Origin: Bryoerythrophyllum caledonicum
Lineage: Eukaryota > Streptophyta > Bryopsida > Pottiales > Pottiaceae
NCBI GenBank assembly: GCA_963971425.1
Contig: OZ020521.1
Coordinates: 6,589,519 to 6,653,518 of the forward strand
DNA: 64,000 nt
Direction: 5' to 3'
Made by a program: the position numbers and the translations under genes. Under the pieces are notes generated by a model that worked only from the letters and a program-made list of their open reading frames with translations, made no database searches and had not been told where the DNA came from. Numbering within the stretch: the first letter of the stretch is position 1; every line of letters starts with the position of its first letter. Positions 11,310-22,964 of this stretch are shown piece after piece.

Positions 11310-12233
11310 CCCCTAAAGGACCACGACCTATTTCGCTCTAAAACCAGTCCAAAACCGCCACTGTCAAAAAGAGACATGAAAATCACATTTTAAAGTGAAT
11401 TTCGGATTTTCAACCGTAAGATCTTAAAATAGACTTCCATATAAACATGCCATCATATTTTGGTTGCAATCCACCGCACGGATTGATAGATTTTAGTGTT
11501 TAAAGTCAAAACAATGGTTCATTTTCATCCCTGCGTTGAGTAGATCAGCTGACTTTGACTTCATTTTGTATCAAATTTTTGCATTGTACAAGGTCTAAAT
11601 CTTTTACCATTGTCTTAAGCATGATGTTATTTCCCAACACACCAATTTTTAGAGGTAAAAAAGGGGTGTAGCATATTCAAAACAAGTGTGCAAGGAGTGG
11701 AGGTTCAAAAATTGCCATTTCACGTTTTATTTTTTTGTGAACTACAAATGTATTCAAATGATAATCCAAACGGTCAATAAGAAGGTTTTCACCATATATT
11801 GTTGTTGAAAAAAACAAAAGTGAAATATATGAAGATCTCTAAGTTTTATGTAGAAAAGATGAAGTTTTTTTCCCCCGTTGCCCGACAATGTGTGAAAATG
11901 TTTGACTTGGAATAAAATGCCTTTTTACACTAAAGACAAGAATTTTTTTTGAAAAATTCTAAATAAGGAAGTATTCTTTATGCGTGTGAAAAATCTCAAT
12001 GTCAATAGAAACTTTTGTCAAAAATTTTGGAGGTGCCCGAAGTCCCACTTTTGGCTTTAAGTGGTACTAACTTTCAAACCACAAATCCAAAAAAAAATTA
12101 AAAAATATCTCCACGAAGCTCTTATCAGATCCTATCTTGAAAAAAAAATTCAATTTAAAAGGATTTTTTTCGAATTGTAGGTACATGCCCAGAATCCAAA
12201 ATGACCCCGAGGGGACGTTTGGTCCTTTAGGGG
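11310..12233. mobile_element. piggyBac-like TTAA MITE, complete copy (924 bp)
   Basis: The ends CCCCTAAAGGACCA and TGGTCCTTTAGGGG are inverted repeats flanked by TTAA (11306-11309, 12234-12237). The right arm of the inverted duplication has a single TTAA at the same place (near 22605), which proves a TTAA-duplicating insertion. TTAA duplication with ends starting CCC is the piggyBac signature. The interior has no long ORF and recurs many times in the window. Confidence 0.92.
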
Positions 12234-12591
12234 TTAAGGTGGATCTTTCCACTTTGAGCGGGATGATTCATCCAGGGCCTTCATTTGAAAGACTTTTTCT
12301 AAACATTATTCTACCACCTGAATTTCGTGAAGGGGCGGATAGTGTTGATCCATAATACCATAATATCAAATGCATATGCATGTGACATATTGCATCCCCT
12401 TACAAATCTCCCACACAATAATGGTCATCCTACTTTACGGCCAACAAAGCAACCCACCAATTCAAGGAAACCAGTTGAATGGTGGTATACCAATCAGACC
12501 CATTCCGTCACCAAATTTTCCGGGTGACTTGACATTGGAATAGGATCATCAGATGATAGTGATGACTGATGGGTGAAGTCTTACAATTAAA

Positions 12592-12816
12592 TTAATTCTG
12601 GGGGCTTAATCCGAGGGCATTCAGGACACATTCTTCCCAATATTTTTCATTCTCCTCGTGGGTGTAAGTACACCACTGTCTGGACTCAACATACGGTCCA
12701 CCATTTCCTGTCTCCTCTCCTATCCAGGCTATCCTTCTCGCTCTTGAACCTACAACAGTTGGGTTCATGCATCTGACATCATGGCTCCAAAGTGCAATTT
12801 CAGGTTTGCAGTACAC
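12592..12816 (-). CDS. Small conserved ORF next to the cysteine-rich gene (left copy)
   Basis: A 74-codon frame including EIALWSHDVRCMNPTVVGSR and YWEECVLNA. The same frame exists in the right arm (21702-21929) with seven substitutions in about 64 residues, after which the right copy shifts frame. It lies head to head with the cysteine-rich peptide gene in both arms. I recognise no family, and it could be an exon or chance conservation within a recent duplication. The substitutions are mostly non-conservative, which argues against strong constraint. Confidence 0.3.
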   Translation of the reverse strand: MYCKPEIALWSHDVRCMNPTVVGSRARRIAWIGEETGNGGPYVESRQWCTYTHEENEKYWEECVLNALGLSPQN

Positions 12817-13109
12817 ACAGTGTACTTCCTACATTGATTGTATGCTTTCGCAGTTTTTGTAGCATAGTAGGCACTGTTGTGCAAAGCTCGACTGTAGATG
12901 CAAGTTCCATGTGACCATTTTAAGTTTTGACCCTTTTGTGAGGGTCACCATTAAATTTACATGTTCATTCCAACTATTCGTAGTCTTATTGAGTTGGTTC
13001 AATGGTTACAGTTTATATCTGATCATGTTTTTATCATGACAGTTTGTTAGTGCAGTAGAAGGTCATGCATCTTAGTTTCAATAACTGGATTTGGATTGAT
13101 TTGTTGCAG

Positions 13110-13462
13110 CCCATCAGGGGCATGTGCAATGATGATAGCTTTCATCGCCGTCGTATCCGTGCTCCCCTTGATGACCACCACTGTTAGAGCTCAACGCAAC
13201 TGCACTGCGGGCAACATATTCTTGTATGGGGAGTATTGCTATCCAAGCTGGTATTCAATCCGGTATTGGACCCTGCCGGTCACGAGCCATCAGGACGGCA
13301 TCTACTGCTAGAAGAGGAGATCATGCATACTGTATATGGCAACTGCTGGTGGGACAAAATCTCTTAGACAGGTTCCTACTGCTATGTGAACGACTACTAC
13401 ATGTATACCTGCTGCCCAAACTGATGCTCCAGCAGACCCATCTGTTAGTGAACGTCCCGTAA
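13110..13462 (+). pseudogene. Secreted cysteine-rich peptide, broken copy
   Basis: After a TTTGTTGCAG splice-acceptor-like site the frame encodes a hydrophobic segment, MMIAFIAVVSVLPLMTT, ending TVRA before the cysteine-rich part QRNCTAGN, consistent with a signal peptide. The ATG ATG in this copy could start translation directly. It follows the right-arm gene up to GIYC and then meets TAG. A small indel then shifts frame, and further stops occur although CWWDK and GSYCYVNDYY are still readable. It is the decayed partner of the ORF at 21071-21407. Confidence 0.7.
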
Positions 13463-13510
13463 TATGATCCTCTTAAAACATCCCTACCAGCTTTTCCCGT
13501 GTGCCTTAAC

Positions 13511-14500
13511 CCGTTGAGCACGTCGCTAGTCATTTGTAGCATTATTGATTTTTACACATCTCTTGCACAAGGAATCCGAAGCACTTGAGCGTGATCATGA
13601 TAGAGAACTAGAGTTTTGTGGTACGAAGGGGAAGATCAACCTACTTCAAATGATAGAAAGCAGGCAAAGAAGTAGGCAACATGCAGCGGCATATCTATTA
13701 CTTTGCTGGCTTACCGTGACACCCATTTGTCGGTGAATTTACGCTTCTCAACTCCTGGAGACCAGTCTAACGCATTTCGAAACTTTAGGTAAGGGAAGTT
13801 CATGTGTAGCAGAAGAGAAGACAAGTGGTAGATACTCTCCGAATGCCTTCAGTCTGCGCCTAGATCATGAAAAGGGAGGACACAAACCAATCATGCAATG
13901 ATGATGCTCAAAGTGGGGAGGTCGTGTCCAGGACTGAACGAAACGCGGCTGGGGTAACCAAGTCTTCAGAACCAAGACTTGCAATGAGAGAGTATAAGAA
14001 TTTATGTGATAAGGGTCCCCCTCCAAGTCGACCCATCACGCCTCTGCGAAGCACCTGCCTCTCATCCGTCAACCCCTCACAAAAAGGACTGATACTCACA
14101 TGACTTCACAAGTGTGCTTGCAAATCCCCAGCCGGTTCCAAGTTTCAAAAAACAGGGGGTGCAAAACATGTGCATTTCAATTTCCAAATCGGTTTCTGAG
14201 AGATACGCTTGTTTCTTGACTTTAGACTCAGTATGTTGCAGAAGAAAGCTTCGCAGCCGCTACGCCTGGAAATACGATCCCGATTTGTAATGCTGATGCT
14301 CTCCAAGCGTCAAAATTCTCTACCAGTAGACCTCAGGCTTCGTCTCCTTTCAGAAACACGCGACCACAGCACAGCAGTCTCAATCTCAACCCTCAACGAG
14401 AGTGTCTCCAGGTGGGCCGCGTTCGAGACGAGCAGCGGAAACTGTGATCTTTTACTAGCCGTGTGAGCTACACTTTCGTACTTGAGATCCTACGAGCGAG
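13511..14500. other. No gene recognised
   Basis: Several frames of 60-85 codons exist but none shows a domain, signal peptide or conserved partner in the window. Composition becomes less AT-rich toward 14.5 kb. Confidence 0.4.
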
Positions 14501-15046
14501 AGCTTGGTTGAGGGCGCCTGTCTGCAGCGGTCTCCCGTGCGGCGCTTGGCTGCGGCGGTGCAAGTGTGCAACCGTAGGTGCGCGACGAGGGTGGCGCGTG
14601 GCGCGCGCGGAGGACTGAGAGGACGACGACACGACACAACGCGTTTAGGTTTGGGCGGGTACCTAGAGTAGTTGCAAGGGCGATTGAGAACTTCAGCTGC
14701 CCGGACTGCTACGCGGGTTACGGGTGTTTTCCCGTGGCAAGTGTAGCAGCCCATTACAGTATTGTGATCTCACTTGCATATCCAAGAAGTGAGAAACCGA
14801 TAAGTCACCTTGGTAGGACGTGTAATATATTTGAAGCCATGATTCATCTTGATTCCGGGCTCATTTGCTTTAGGATCACAGACTGTAGAGCTGAAGTCAC
14901 GAGTGCTTGGGAGATTGGTTGTTCTCGAAGGTGAGGAGAGTGTGCGTGGGAGGGAGGCAGCGATGGCGGGGAGTGATAATTTCGCGTCAATTTCGAAGCA
15001 GGACCGAAGAATCATTGAGAAGATTGGAAGGATTGCCCGGGGAAAG
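14500..15046 (+). promoter_or_regulatory. CpG-rich segment with a possible first coding exon
   Basis: From about 14500 to 14760 the DNA is rich in CG dinucleotides (for example GGCGCGTGGCGCGCGCGG), unlike the surroundings. Downstream, ATG at 14963 in the favourable context GCGATGGCGG opens MAGSDNFASISKQDRRIIEK, ending at a donor-like GGAAAG|GTGAAC (exon end 15046). This is the pattern of a promoter plus first exon. I do not recognise the protein and cannot place a second exon. Confidence 0.3.
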
Positions 15047-15294
15047 GTGAACTGACACTTCACCATCGACTCGGCCAAGTTCCAATTGAATAAGGTTGGT
15101 GCAGATTCGTGGTGCTGCTAGTACTCCATCTGGAGCAAAGAAGATGGCGAGTTTTGGAACAGACCGGAATTCTACAACGGCAAAACCAACCGCACAACGG
15201 ACGAAGCCGTCGTGTTGCAGATCCTGCAGATCTTCTTGCCGGAAAGTGTTTGTTTCACTTTGAATAGCTCAGTTTCCATTTCGATCATTTCAAG

Positions 15295-15425
15295 CGGGCT
15301 GTTTTCGACAGACTCATGCGCGCAATGACGGTTCGCATGACAGTTCTGTCGTTGCGCGCAATGTTTCCCGTCGTGTGCACAGAACTCAACGACAGACTCA
15401 TGCACGCAACGACAGAACTCTCTGG
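15295..15425. repeat. Direct and inverted repeats of GACAGACTCATGCRCGCAA
   Basis: GACAGACTCATGCGCGCAA (about 15309) recurs as GACAGACTCATGCACGCAA (about 15392). Between them lies TGACAGTTCTGTCGTTGCG, forming inverted matches, so the stretch could fold into hairpins. Confidence 0.6.
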
Positions 15426-15699
15426 CTCCTACATATTCGATGGAGTGAGGTGCTTTTCTGCGATGCGGAACAGTCGCAGGTCGTTGGTTCTGTGACTCTT
15501 TCAAGGCTCATAGTGCAGCTCTCGGTCAATGGATTTCAAAATGGTGCAGAACGAGTTGTAACACCTCCAGAGTCCCATTCTGGATCTCCAGGGCAGTCAC
15601 GGGATAACTTCGGCAATGGATCAAACAAAGATGTAGTATGGGTCCACCAAATATGCAAATTACTCCAAAATTGACCACCTATGGACCTCTCATCCTTGA

Positions 15700-16626
15700 C
15701 CCCTAAGAGCCCATTCAACCATGAAAGGATGTTTTTCATTTTAGGCAGGTTTTAAAAATTCGGAAAAAAATAAGTTCTTTTTGAAAAAATTTAACTAGAT
15801 TTTCCTTGAATAGATCTTTGTGTAATTTTTTATTTTAAAAAAATCATTATATGAAAGTTTTCAGCCTTCAATGTCAAATTTGGGACTCCGGCCAGCTCCA
15901 AAAGGTTTTCTAGACGTTTCTATTGACATTGAGATTTTTCATACATACAGTGAATATTACCTTTTTGAAGATGTCATTTTTTTTGTCTTTAGTGTAAAAA
16001 AAACATTTTATCCCAAGTCAAACATTGTTTTCACACATTGTTGAGCAATGAGCATGGTACCAAAAAAACTTCTTCTTTTCCACATGTAACCTAGAGATCT
16101 TTGTATTTTTTGTTTTTTATTTTTTTGACAACAACATGTGGTGAAAACCTTATTATTGACCGATTGGATTATCATTTTTAAACATATTAAGTTCACAATA
16201 AAATAAATTGTGAATTGGCAATTTTTGAACCTCCACTTCTTACACACTTGTTTTGAATATGCTACACCCCTTTCCTAGTACCTCTAAAAATTGGTGTACA
16301 AGGAACTAACATCATGCTCAACACAATGGTAAAGTATTTAGACCTTGTGTCTAAGTGCAAAATATGACACCAAGTGATGTCGAAGTTTGTTGATTGACTA
16401 AACGTTGGGAAGAAAATGAACCATTTTCTTGACTTCAAATGCCATAAACTTCATGTCCGTGCGGTTAATCGTAGCCAAAAAATATGGTAAGTCTATATTG
16501 AAGTATTTTTGAAGATCTTACTGTTAAAAGTCTAAATTTTTTTATTTAAACGGATTTTCTTGGCACTTGTCGTTAGTGGCAATTTTAGAGTGTTTCTTGA
16601 GAGAAAATGCCTTGGGCTCTTAGGGG
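15700..16626. mobile_element. piggyBac-like TTAA MITE, inverted copy (927 bp)
   Basis: It runs from CCCCTAAGAGCCC to GGGCTCTTAGGGG with target-site remnants TTGA and TAAC. The interior is the reverse complement of the copies at 11310 and 19100, for example the phrase GAATATGCTACACCCCTTTC near 16255. It encodes no protein. Confidence 0.85.
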
Positions 16627-16952
16627 TAACGGGTTAAAGGATTAAGTAAAATTTTGAGCTACATCCCTAAGATTTTGAACTACATCCTCTTTAGATTTTA
16701 AGGAGAAATATTTAATCATTATACATAATGAACTCATTGGTTGATATATGAGTCATGTAACAACATCTTAGATGTCTACCCTGAAATCTAGGAAGGGTTC
16801 TAAAGTGGGCGGCATTGGGTTAACATACCGTAAAGCAAACTACAAGAGAAAAATTGCATACTGTACAAAGTGGTCACTTTCATGACCTTTTGCTTACCTT
16901 TGGTCATGTAGACAAAGGTTCACTGGTGGGCACTAACAAACACTCTCTCCAC

Positions 16953-17682
16953 AACTACACTAAACATCCCATTTAGTGTAGTCACCCAGATAGTGTAATT
17001 ACCCTATTACACTATTTGGAAACAAGTTCATAATTAGTGTTAGCGGCCAACATCATTAATGATGCCTCAATCAACCTCCTACTAGCCATCATGTCTTTAT
17101 TCTCTATGTTGACTTTTCTTATTTCCCACCTCTCCCTACCCCCAATCAATCGCCTACCGGCCGTCATGCCTTTATTCTCTTTGGGACCTTTTCCTTACAA
17201 TTTTTTTTTCTACCCCTATTCTATTAAATATATTTCATGTCTTCAAACTTATGATTTTAGTCTTTTTTATACAAATATTCCTTCATTTTTGCCACTTTGT
17301 TTAATTTACATCACCAAAATCTTTGAATGCCTATAACTTACTCAGATTTTCTTTAAATTAAATATATGAGATGTTTTTGACATCTTCAGAAAATGTAGAT
17401 GTCAAAAAACATCTCATAACTGTAATTCCGATCCTTTTTGAGTGACTTATGTTCCTTTGAATAGTGTTGTTTTTCATTCACTGCGGCAAGCTTTTTCATA
17501 CACTAATTGTGCACAAGTAAAAAAAAAAAAAAATCCAATTTTTAATGCCATTCACATATAGTGTAATGTTTCACATTTAGTGTAATGTTGTGTCATTACA
17601 CTAATTGTGATTCTTACATTTAGTGTAAGGGTTTGTATTTAGTGTAGACTACACTAATTGAGATGTTTAGTGTACTACTACT
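16953..17682. mobile_element. CACTA-like MITE with ACACTAA subterminal repeats
   Basis: The ends ACTACACTAAACATC and GATGTTTAGTGTACT are inverted. Within about 130 bp of each end, TTTAGTGTA and TACACTAA motifs recur many times. The organisation matches the elements at 62843 and 63566, which begin CACTACACTAAA. No clear target-site duplication was found, so the superfamily rests on the terminal CACTA only. Confidence 0.6.
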
Positions 17683-18128
17683 GGGGAAAAAACCATGGGC
17701 CATTTTTCTACTAGTGCACATCATATTCTATGCACTTCCAACATAGTATTTTAAGGCTACTTTAAAACATAATTATGTAATACTTCAACATTCTGGTATT
17801 AAAGTGTTTCCAAGCTCATGTTAAACTTGTATGCAGTAGCAATATATTTTATTGGAATTTAAACTCTTCAGGTTGATTGGAAAGCAAACACTTTCACAAG
17901 AAGTCATCCACTACCTTACAATATGTTCATAGAATTTTCTTACAAATAATAAAATAAATCATTGTTGAAGGAGGTGCATGAGATTCCAAAATTTCACCTT
18001 GGAACTTTGGAGCTTTATTAATTAAGATCAAATAGCCTAGGTCCAACCTTAATTGGTTCAGTACTAAAGTCTGATTTCTTTCTTACTCCAAAAGCATGTC
18101 TAAAAGAGTACAAGATTGAGCTTGTGAT
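17683..18128. other. No feature recognised
   Basis: AT-rich DNA without a supportable ORF or repeat. Confidence 0.4.
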
Positions 18129-18131
18129 TTA

Positions 18132-18739
18132 GGGGAGGTTTACACTACAGACCAAGAGCCATGACCAAGGAAAATGGATTGATTCCATGGTCACACTTCA
18201 TGGTCACACTTCCATGGTCACACTTCAAAAAAATGTAATATTTAAAGGCCTTGGGCCTCTCACTAAGTGTAAACCGAACTTGGACCGGAAGGAATGACCA
18301 TGTACCAAAAAGTGGACATGCTGATTTTTTTAATGAATGCCTAAAAAGGGTAATTTTGCCTAAAAAACGAAGAAGAAAAAACAAGCCAAAAAAACGAAGA
18401 GGGTGGCTGCCATTGTATCCATAGTAAAATTAAGCCCCCTCAAAAACTAACAATAAAAAAAAAACAATTTTAAAACAATAGAATGGCATTTCAGGCCCAT
18501 GGTCTCCTTGTTCAGCAATGAGAAAACCCTTATTGCCTCTCTCACCGCAAAATCCGGGGGACCCTTCAACATTATCCACTAGGCCTATTTCTAGGCCTTT
18601 TCAAGACCTCAAATCCTTCGGTCCACTTTTTTTTTCCTCGTAGTGTAAACCCAAGTCATCCCGGGACGAGTTGATGGAGCCAATCACAAATTTTAGAGGT
18701 GCATGGGACGAGTTCTTGGTCCGTAGTGTAAACCGCCCC
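18132..18739. mobile_element. PIF/Harbinger-like MITE (608 bp)
   Basis: The ends GGGGAGGTTTACACTAC and GTAGTGTAAACCGCCCC are inverted repeats. The element is flanked by TTA on both sides (18129-18131, 18740-18742). A 3-bp TTA duplication with GGG-starting ends fits PIF/Harbinger. Inside, CACTTCATGGTCA is repeated in tandem near 18190-18230. No transposase is encoded. Confidence 0.82.
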
Positions 18740-18742
18740 TTA

Positions 18743-19095
18743 GTAAAATTTTGGTTGAAAACAAATTATCTAACTAAGCACTGTGTGTAATTTCAAACGC
18801 CGCGTCAGTTACTATAAGTACAATTAATATTTGAGAAAATGTATAATGCTATGGTTGGTTGTCATTAAACCATCACAACTCCACAACCCTAGCTACTATC
18901 ATTCTTGCAACCGCTACAAGAAGAATCCAAAGCCAAATAATGCATAGATTCTTATGCACTTATTTGCTTGTTGGTCCTGTCATTACTAGCTGAACTTAGA
19001 ATCTCAAGTTGATGGTTTTGGACTTGCTCATGAGCAAAAGCAAGAGCGCTCAGCCTTCAGGTTGGGGCATAAGAAACAGTGGATTGGAAATGAGC
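18743..19095. other. No feature recognised
   Basis: Non-coding spacer between two MITEs. Confidence 0.4.
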
Positions 19096-19099
19096 TTAA

Positions 19100-20043
19100 C
19101 CCCTCAGATACCGTGACAGTTTTACACCAAAAACACTTCAAAATGAATGGATTCTAGTCCAATGAATAAAGAGGGTAAAAAAAACTTTGATTTTTAGTTC
19201 TGACTGTAGGATCTCAATAAAGGCTTATTGAGTAATACATGTACAAAATTTCATAAACTTTGACCGCACGGATTGAAAGATTATAGTGTTTGAAGTCAAG
19301 CAAATGGTTCATTTTCTTCCTTGCGTTTAGTGGATCAGCAGACTTTGACTTCAGTTGGTGTCAAAAAAATTTACAACACAAGGTCTAAATCTATTACCAT
19401 CTTGTTAAGCATGATGTTAGCTCCTTACACACCAAATTTTAGAGGTAGAGACCGGGTGTAGCATATTCAAAACAAGTGTGCAAGGAGTGGAGGCTCGAAA
19501 TTTGTTAATTCACATTTTAATTTTTTTGAACTTAATATGTTTTTGATTGATAACCCGAATGGTTAATAAGAAGGTTTACATTACATATTGTTGTGGAAAC
19601 AATAAAAAGTGAAAAATATGAAGATCCCTAGGTTTTATGTGGAAATGAAGAAGTTTTTTTGGTACCTTGCCCGACAATGAGTGACAATGTGTGAAAATGT
19701 TTGACTTGGGTTGGTATGCTATTTTTCACTAAAGACAAGAACTTTTTTTTGACGACATGAAGGGAAATAATATTACTTGCGAGTACTGAAAATCTCACTT
19801 TCAATAGAGTGTCCTATCAAAAGTTTTTGGAGGTGCCCGAGGTGCCCGAGCTCCCCATTTAAAATTCAAAACCCTATAACTTTTTCATCAAATGTCCAAT
19901 TTAGGAAAAAATTGTTTTCCCGCTAAGGTCTTGGTAATGTCTTTCTATAGTAAAAATTTCAAAGAAGAATGTTGGAAATTGACACCATAGGAATCTGACC
20001 GATTTTTCAAAAAGCCCGTTTTGGACACTTGGTCCTTTAGGGG
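19100..20043. mobile_element. piggyBac-like TTAA MITE, complete copy (944 bp)
   Basis: TTAA (19096-19099) precedes CCCCTCAGATACC; the right end TTGGTCCTTTAGGGG is followed by TTAT. The interior matches the other copies (for example GACCGCACGGATTGAAAGAT near 19261). It includes a local duplication GAGGTGCCCGAGGTGCCCGA near 19830. Confidence 0.88.
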
Positions 20044-20401
20044 TTATACTTATTTTGCACTTACTAAGGAATTATGTATAGCTTTGACAAATGTAGATAA
20101 CTTGTTGAAAATCTTTGCAATTCTCTCAAGCACATCTCTGAAAGATCATTTTCCAATTCAGCAGTGCCAAAAATAGGCCAGGATACTTAAGATGGTGGTT
20201 TTGTTAACCCATAAATGACAATGGTGGTTTCTCAGGTGAGTTTGAAATCTTCTAAAAGTACACTCAAACTAGCCAACTTCCAAGGCCCAAAACGGTGCAT
20301 GAGTTGAAAGCAAATGTGGACAAGCCTTGATCTGTACATCGTAGACAATCAAAAATACCTCGTTGAGTCCAATTCAATATTTCTAGTCTTCAAAGGGTTA
20401 A

Positions 20402-20678
20402 CCCTTTACCGCCTAAGCGGACCAGGAGGCGTGGAGAGAATCTAAGAGGGTAATAGATTATTCAGAATATCATCTTCACAAGGGTACATTGGGACCTCAT
20501 TTCACGGAAATCACTATAGTTGTCAATGCATGCATCGATTGGATATCTGAGAGATGCGCTGGACAGCTCTCTCGGACCTCTAAGTGCTTAACGCGATGAC
20601 AATGGCCAATCATGATGAAAGTTACAACATCAAGAGCACAAAACACGACCCTGCCGGAGCCTTGAAGGCGTTAAAGGG
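20402..20678. mobile_element. Second TTAA-flanked MITE type (277 bp)
   Basis: TTAA occurs at 20398-20401 and 20679-20682, with inverted ends CCCTTTACCGCC and GGCGTTAAAGGG. It is shorter than, and unrelated inside to, the 0.93-kb family, but shares the TTAA target and CCC start. It is therefore a probable second piggyBac-type family. Confidence 0.78.
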
Positions 20679-21070
20679 TTAAGGCAACCAACCTTAGTTG
20701 TTTCTGTGGACTTTACAACAAACACTTCACATCCTAGCCACCTGGAGATCAGTACCAGTACATGGCAAGTCTCCAATGCTAGATTTGAAGCTTTATTACC
20801 ACAAACCATAGGAAATCAACCTGTTCAACCCTCAGCCTTTTCACTCTCACTTAGGCCAGTGTCTTGAACCAAAACCACAAAGCCCATCCACTACGTCCAC
20901 TACGAAAGGGGCCAAAATCCCACCGTCCCTACGTGGAATTATTTGAAGACAAAACAACAACTCCTCTGCAGAGGACGTATTTGATCTCACAACCATACAT
21001 GATACAACGTACTCAATGGCACAAGTGAAAGCTAGAACGGATGTCATGCCAGGATCATGTTGTGGGACAT

Positions 21071-21407
21071 TCACAAACAGGTGGGTATGTTCAGGCATGG
21101 GAGGAGGAGGCAGCCGTTATCCACGTAGTAGTCGTTCACATAGCAGTAGGAACCTCTGTAATAGATTTTGTTCCACCAGCACTTTCCCCATATGCATCTT
21201 CCCCTCTTCTGACAGGAGATGGTGTATTTAAAGCTGGTGACCGGCAGTTGCGAAGACAGGGTTGAATACCAGTTTGGATAGCAAAGCGCCCCATAGTTGA
21301 TTACTTTGACCCTAGGGCAGTCACATTGAGCACTGACAGTAGTGGTCATCAAGGCAACTACGGATATGGCGATGAAAGCTATCAACGTCGCACGTGCCCC
21401 AGATGGC
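21071..21407 (-). CDS. Secreted cysteine-rich peptide, intact ORF
   Basis: The frame begins after a TTTGTTGCAG acceptor-like site (21408-21417). It encodes a hydrophobic leader LIAFIAISVVALMTTTVSA, then QCDCPRVKVINYGALCYPNW and later CQKRGRCIWGKCWWNK, GSYCYVNDYY and a C-terminal NIPTCL. The mature part has ten cysteines in about 86 residues, enough for five disulfides. The signal peptide and spacing suggest an extracellular peptide (defence, signalling or wall protein); I do not recognise the family. This copy lacks the ATG ATG seen in the left copy (ACG TTG here), so translation must start in an upstream exon or the copy is impaired at its start. Confidence 0.6.
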
Positions 21408-21701
21408 CTGCAACAAATCAATCCAAATCCAGTTATTGAAACTTAGATGCATGACTTTCACCTTCAATAACAAATTGTCATTTAAAAAAACTGTGATCAT
21501 ATTTTAACTATAACCCTTGAACCAACTCTACAAAACTACAAACAGTTGGAAAGAACAAGTAAATTCCAGGGTGACCTCCGCAAAAGGGTCAAAACTTAAA
21601 ATGGTCACATGGAACTTGAATCTAGAGGCGAGCTTTCACAAAAGTGCCTACTATGTTACAAAAACTGCGAAATCATATTATCAACGTAGGAAGTATGCAG
21701 T

Positions 21702-21929
21702 GTGTACTGCAAACCTGAAATTGCACTTTGGAGCCATGGCGTCCGATGCATGAACCCAACTGTTGTAGGTTCAAGAGCGAGAAGGAGAGCCTGGATAGGA
21801 GAGGAGACAGAAAATGGTGGACTGTATGTTGAGTCCAGACCACGCTGTACTTATACCCATGAGGGAAATGAAAAATACTGGGAAGAATGTGTCGTGATGC
21901 CCTCGGATAATGCCCCTAGAGTTTATTAA
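21702..21929 (+). CDS. Small conserved ORF next to the cysteine-rich gene (right copy)
   Basis: The partner of 12592-12816, with EIALWSHGVRCMNPTVVGSR and YWEECVV, oriented away from the cysteine-rich gene. The last residues differ because of a small indel. The function is unknown and coding status is uncertain. Confidence 0.3.
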   Translation: MYCKPEIALWSHGVRCMNPTVVGSRARRRAWIGEETENGGLYVESRPRCTYTHEGNEKYWEECVVMPSDNAPRVY

Positions 21930-22023
21930 ATTGTGAGACTTGACCAATCAGTCATCACTATCATCTGATGATCCTATTCCAATGTCAAGTCACCCGGAAA
22001 ATTTGGTGACGGAATGGTCGGAT

Positions 22024-22334
22024 CAGCCCTTATTTTTTTGTTTATGGGGGGTAGCCACAGTGACTACAGGTGTAGCACTTCTGGCTCTCTCCCGAAACCA
22101 TACGAAACCAAATTTTCTCCATAAATATCCATTTCGGAGAATTCATCTCCATAAACATAAAATTGTACATCCTTATTGGCAAAAGGATGGAGTCCCGGCT
22201 ATTTACTAGTGGCCATATGGCGATATAGTAAGGGCGCCATGAAATCATAAATTTTCCACTTTCGGGGGGAATATTCTTTTTTTGGGTAAAAAAATTCAAA
22301 ATTTGGCTCCAGATCGGAAAAAAAATAAGGGCTG
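22024..22334. mobile_element. hAT-type MITE (311 bp) with empty site in the other arm
   Basis: The ends CAGCCCTTATTTTTTT and AAAAAAAATAAGGGCTG are inverted. The flanks GGTCGGAT (22016-22023) and GGTCTGAT (22335-22342) form an 8-bp duplication with one mismatch. The left arm has a single GGTCTGAT at the matching place near 12500, so this is a clean insertion. It is related inside to the MITE at 6739-7088. Confidence 0.9.
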
Positions 22335-22683
22335 GGTCTGATGATATACCACCATTCAACTGGTTTCCATGAATTGGTGGGTAGGTTTCAAGACTTTGAC
22401 CGTAAAGTAGGATGACCATTGTTGTGTGGGAGATTTTCAAGGGGATGCAATATGTCTACTCTCATATTCATTTGATATTATGGTATTGAGGATCAACACT
22501 ACCCGCCCCTCCACAAAATTCATGTGGTAGAATGATGTTTAGAAAAAGTCTTTCAGATGAAGGGCCTGGATGAATCATCCTGCTCAAAGTGGAAAGATCC
22601 ACCTTAAAAGGCTGAAATTATGTGAATTTGTTTCACATGTAACTTACAACAAGTTACAACAAGATAAATACCTTGTGTGTGGG

Positions 22684-22964
22684 CGATTTGACAGGACATC
22701 CCCCACGCTTGGACTTACCGGGTGGGGGATGAGGTGGTGGGGCCAAAACCTCGCCCCTATTTTGTTTTTGAATGGGGGCCTAAATTTAGCCAAAGGGGGA
22801 CCTGTAGACTAAAATGGGGCCGTAGGCCCCAATTTTGTAAAAAAAAAAGGCAAAAAAAGCCTCTGACCCCCCCAAAATGGGAGGGCCAGAAAAATGAACC
22901 CATGCAATTAAGACGGGGGCCCACCTCGGGTAAGTCCGAGCGTGGGGGACGTCCTGTCCGCGCC
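22684..22964. mobile_element. Mutator-like MITE copy 2 (281 bp) with empty site
   Basis: It is the reverse complement of the MITE at 10608-10888, with the same length. It is flanked by GTGTGTGGG at 22675-22683 and 22965-22973. The left arm (near 11231-11239) has one copy of this 9-mer, read as CCCACACAC, and no element. This fixes both the borders and the 9-bp duplication. Confidence 0.93.

Larger units (their letters stand above)
10900..13510. repeat. Left arm of an inverted duplication
   Basis: This segment matches the reverse complement of 21015-23119 continued at 35947-36110. It contains the broken cysteine-rich gene (13110-13462), the head-to-head small ORF and flanking DNA. Relative to the right arm it contains an extra TTAA MITE (11310-12233). 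It lacks the hAT, Mutator-like and TTAA insertions of the right arm, so it preserves their empty target sites. Confidence 0.88.
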
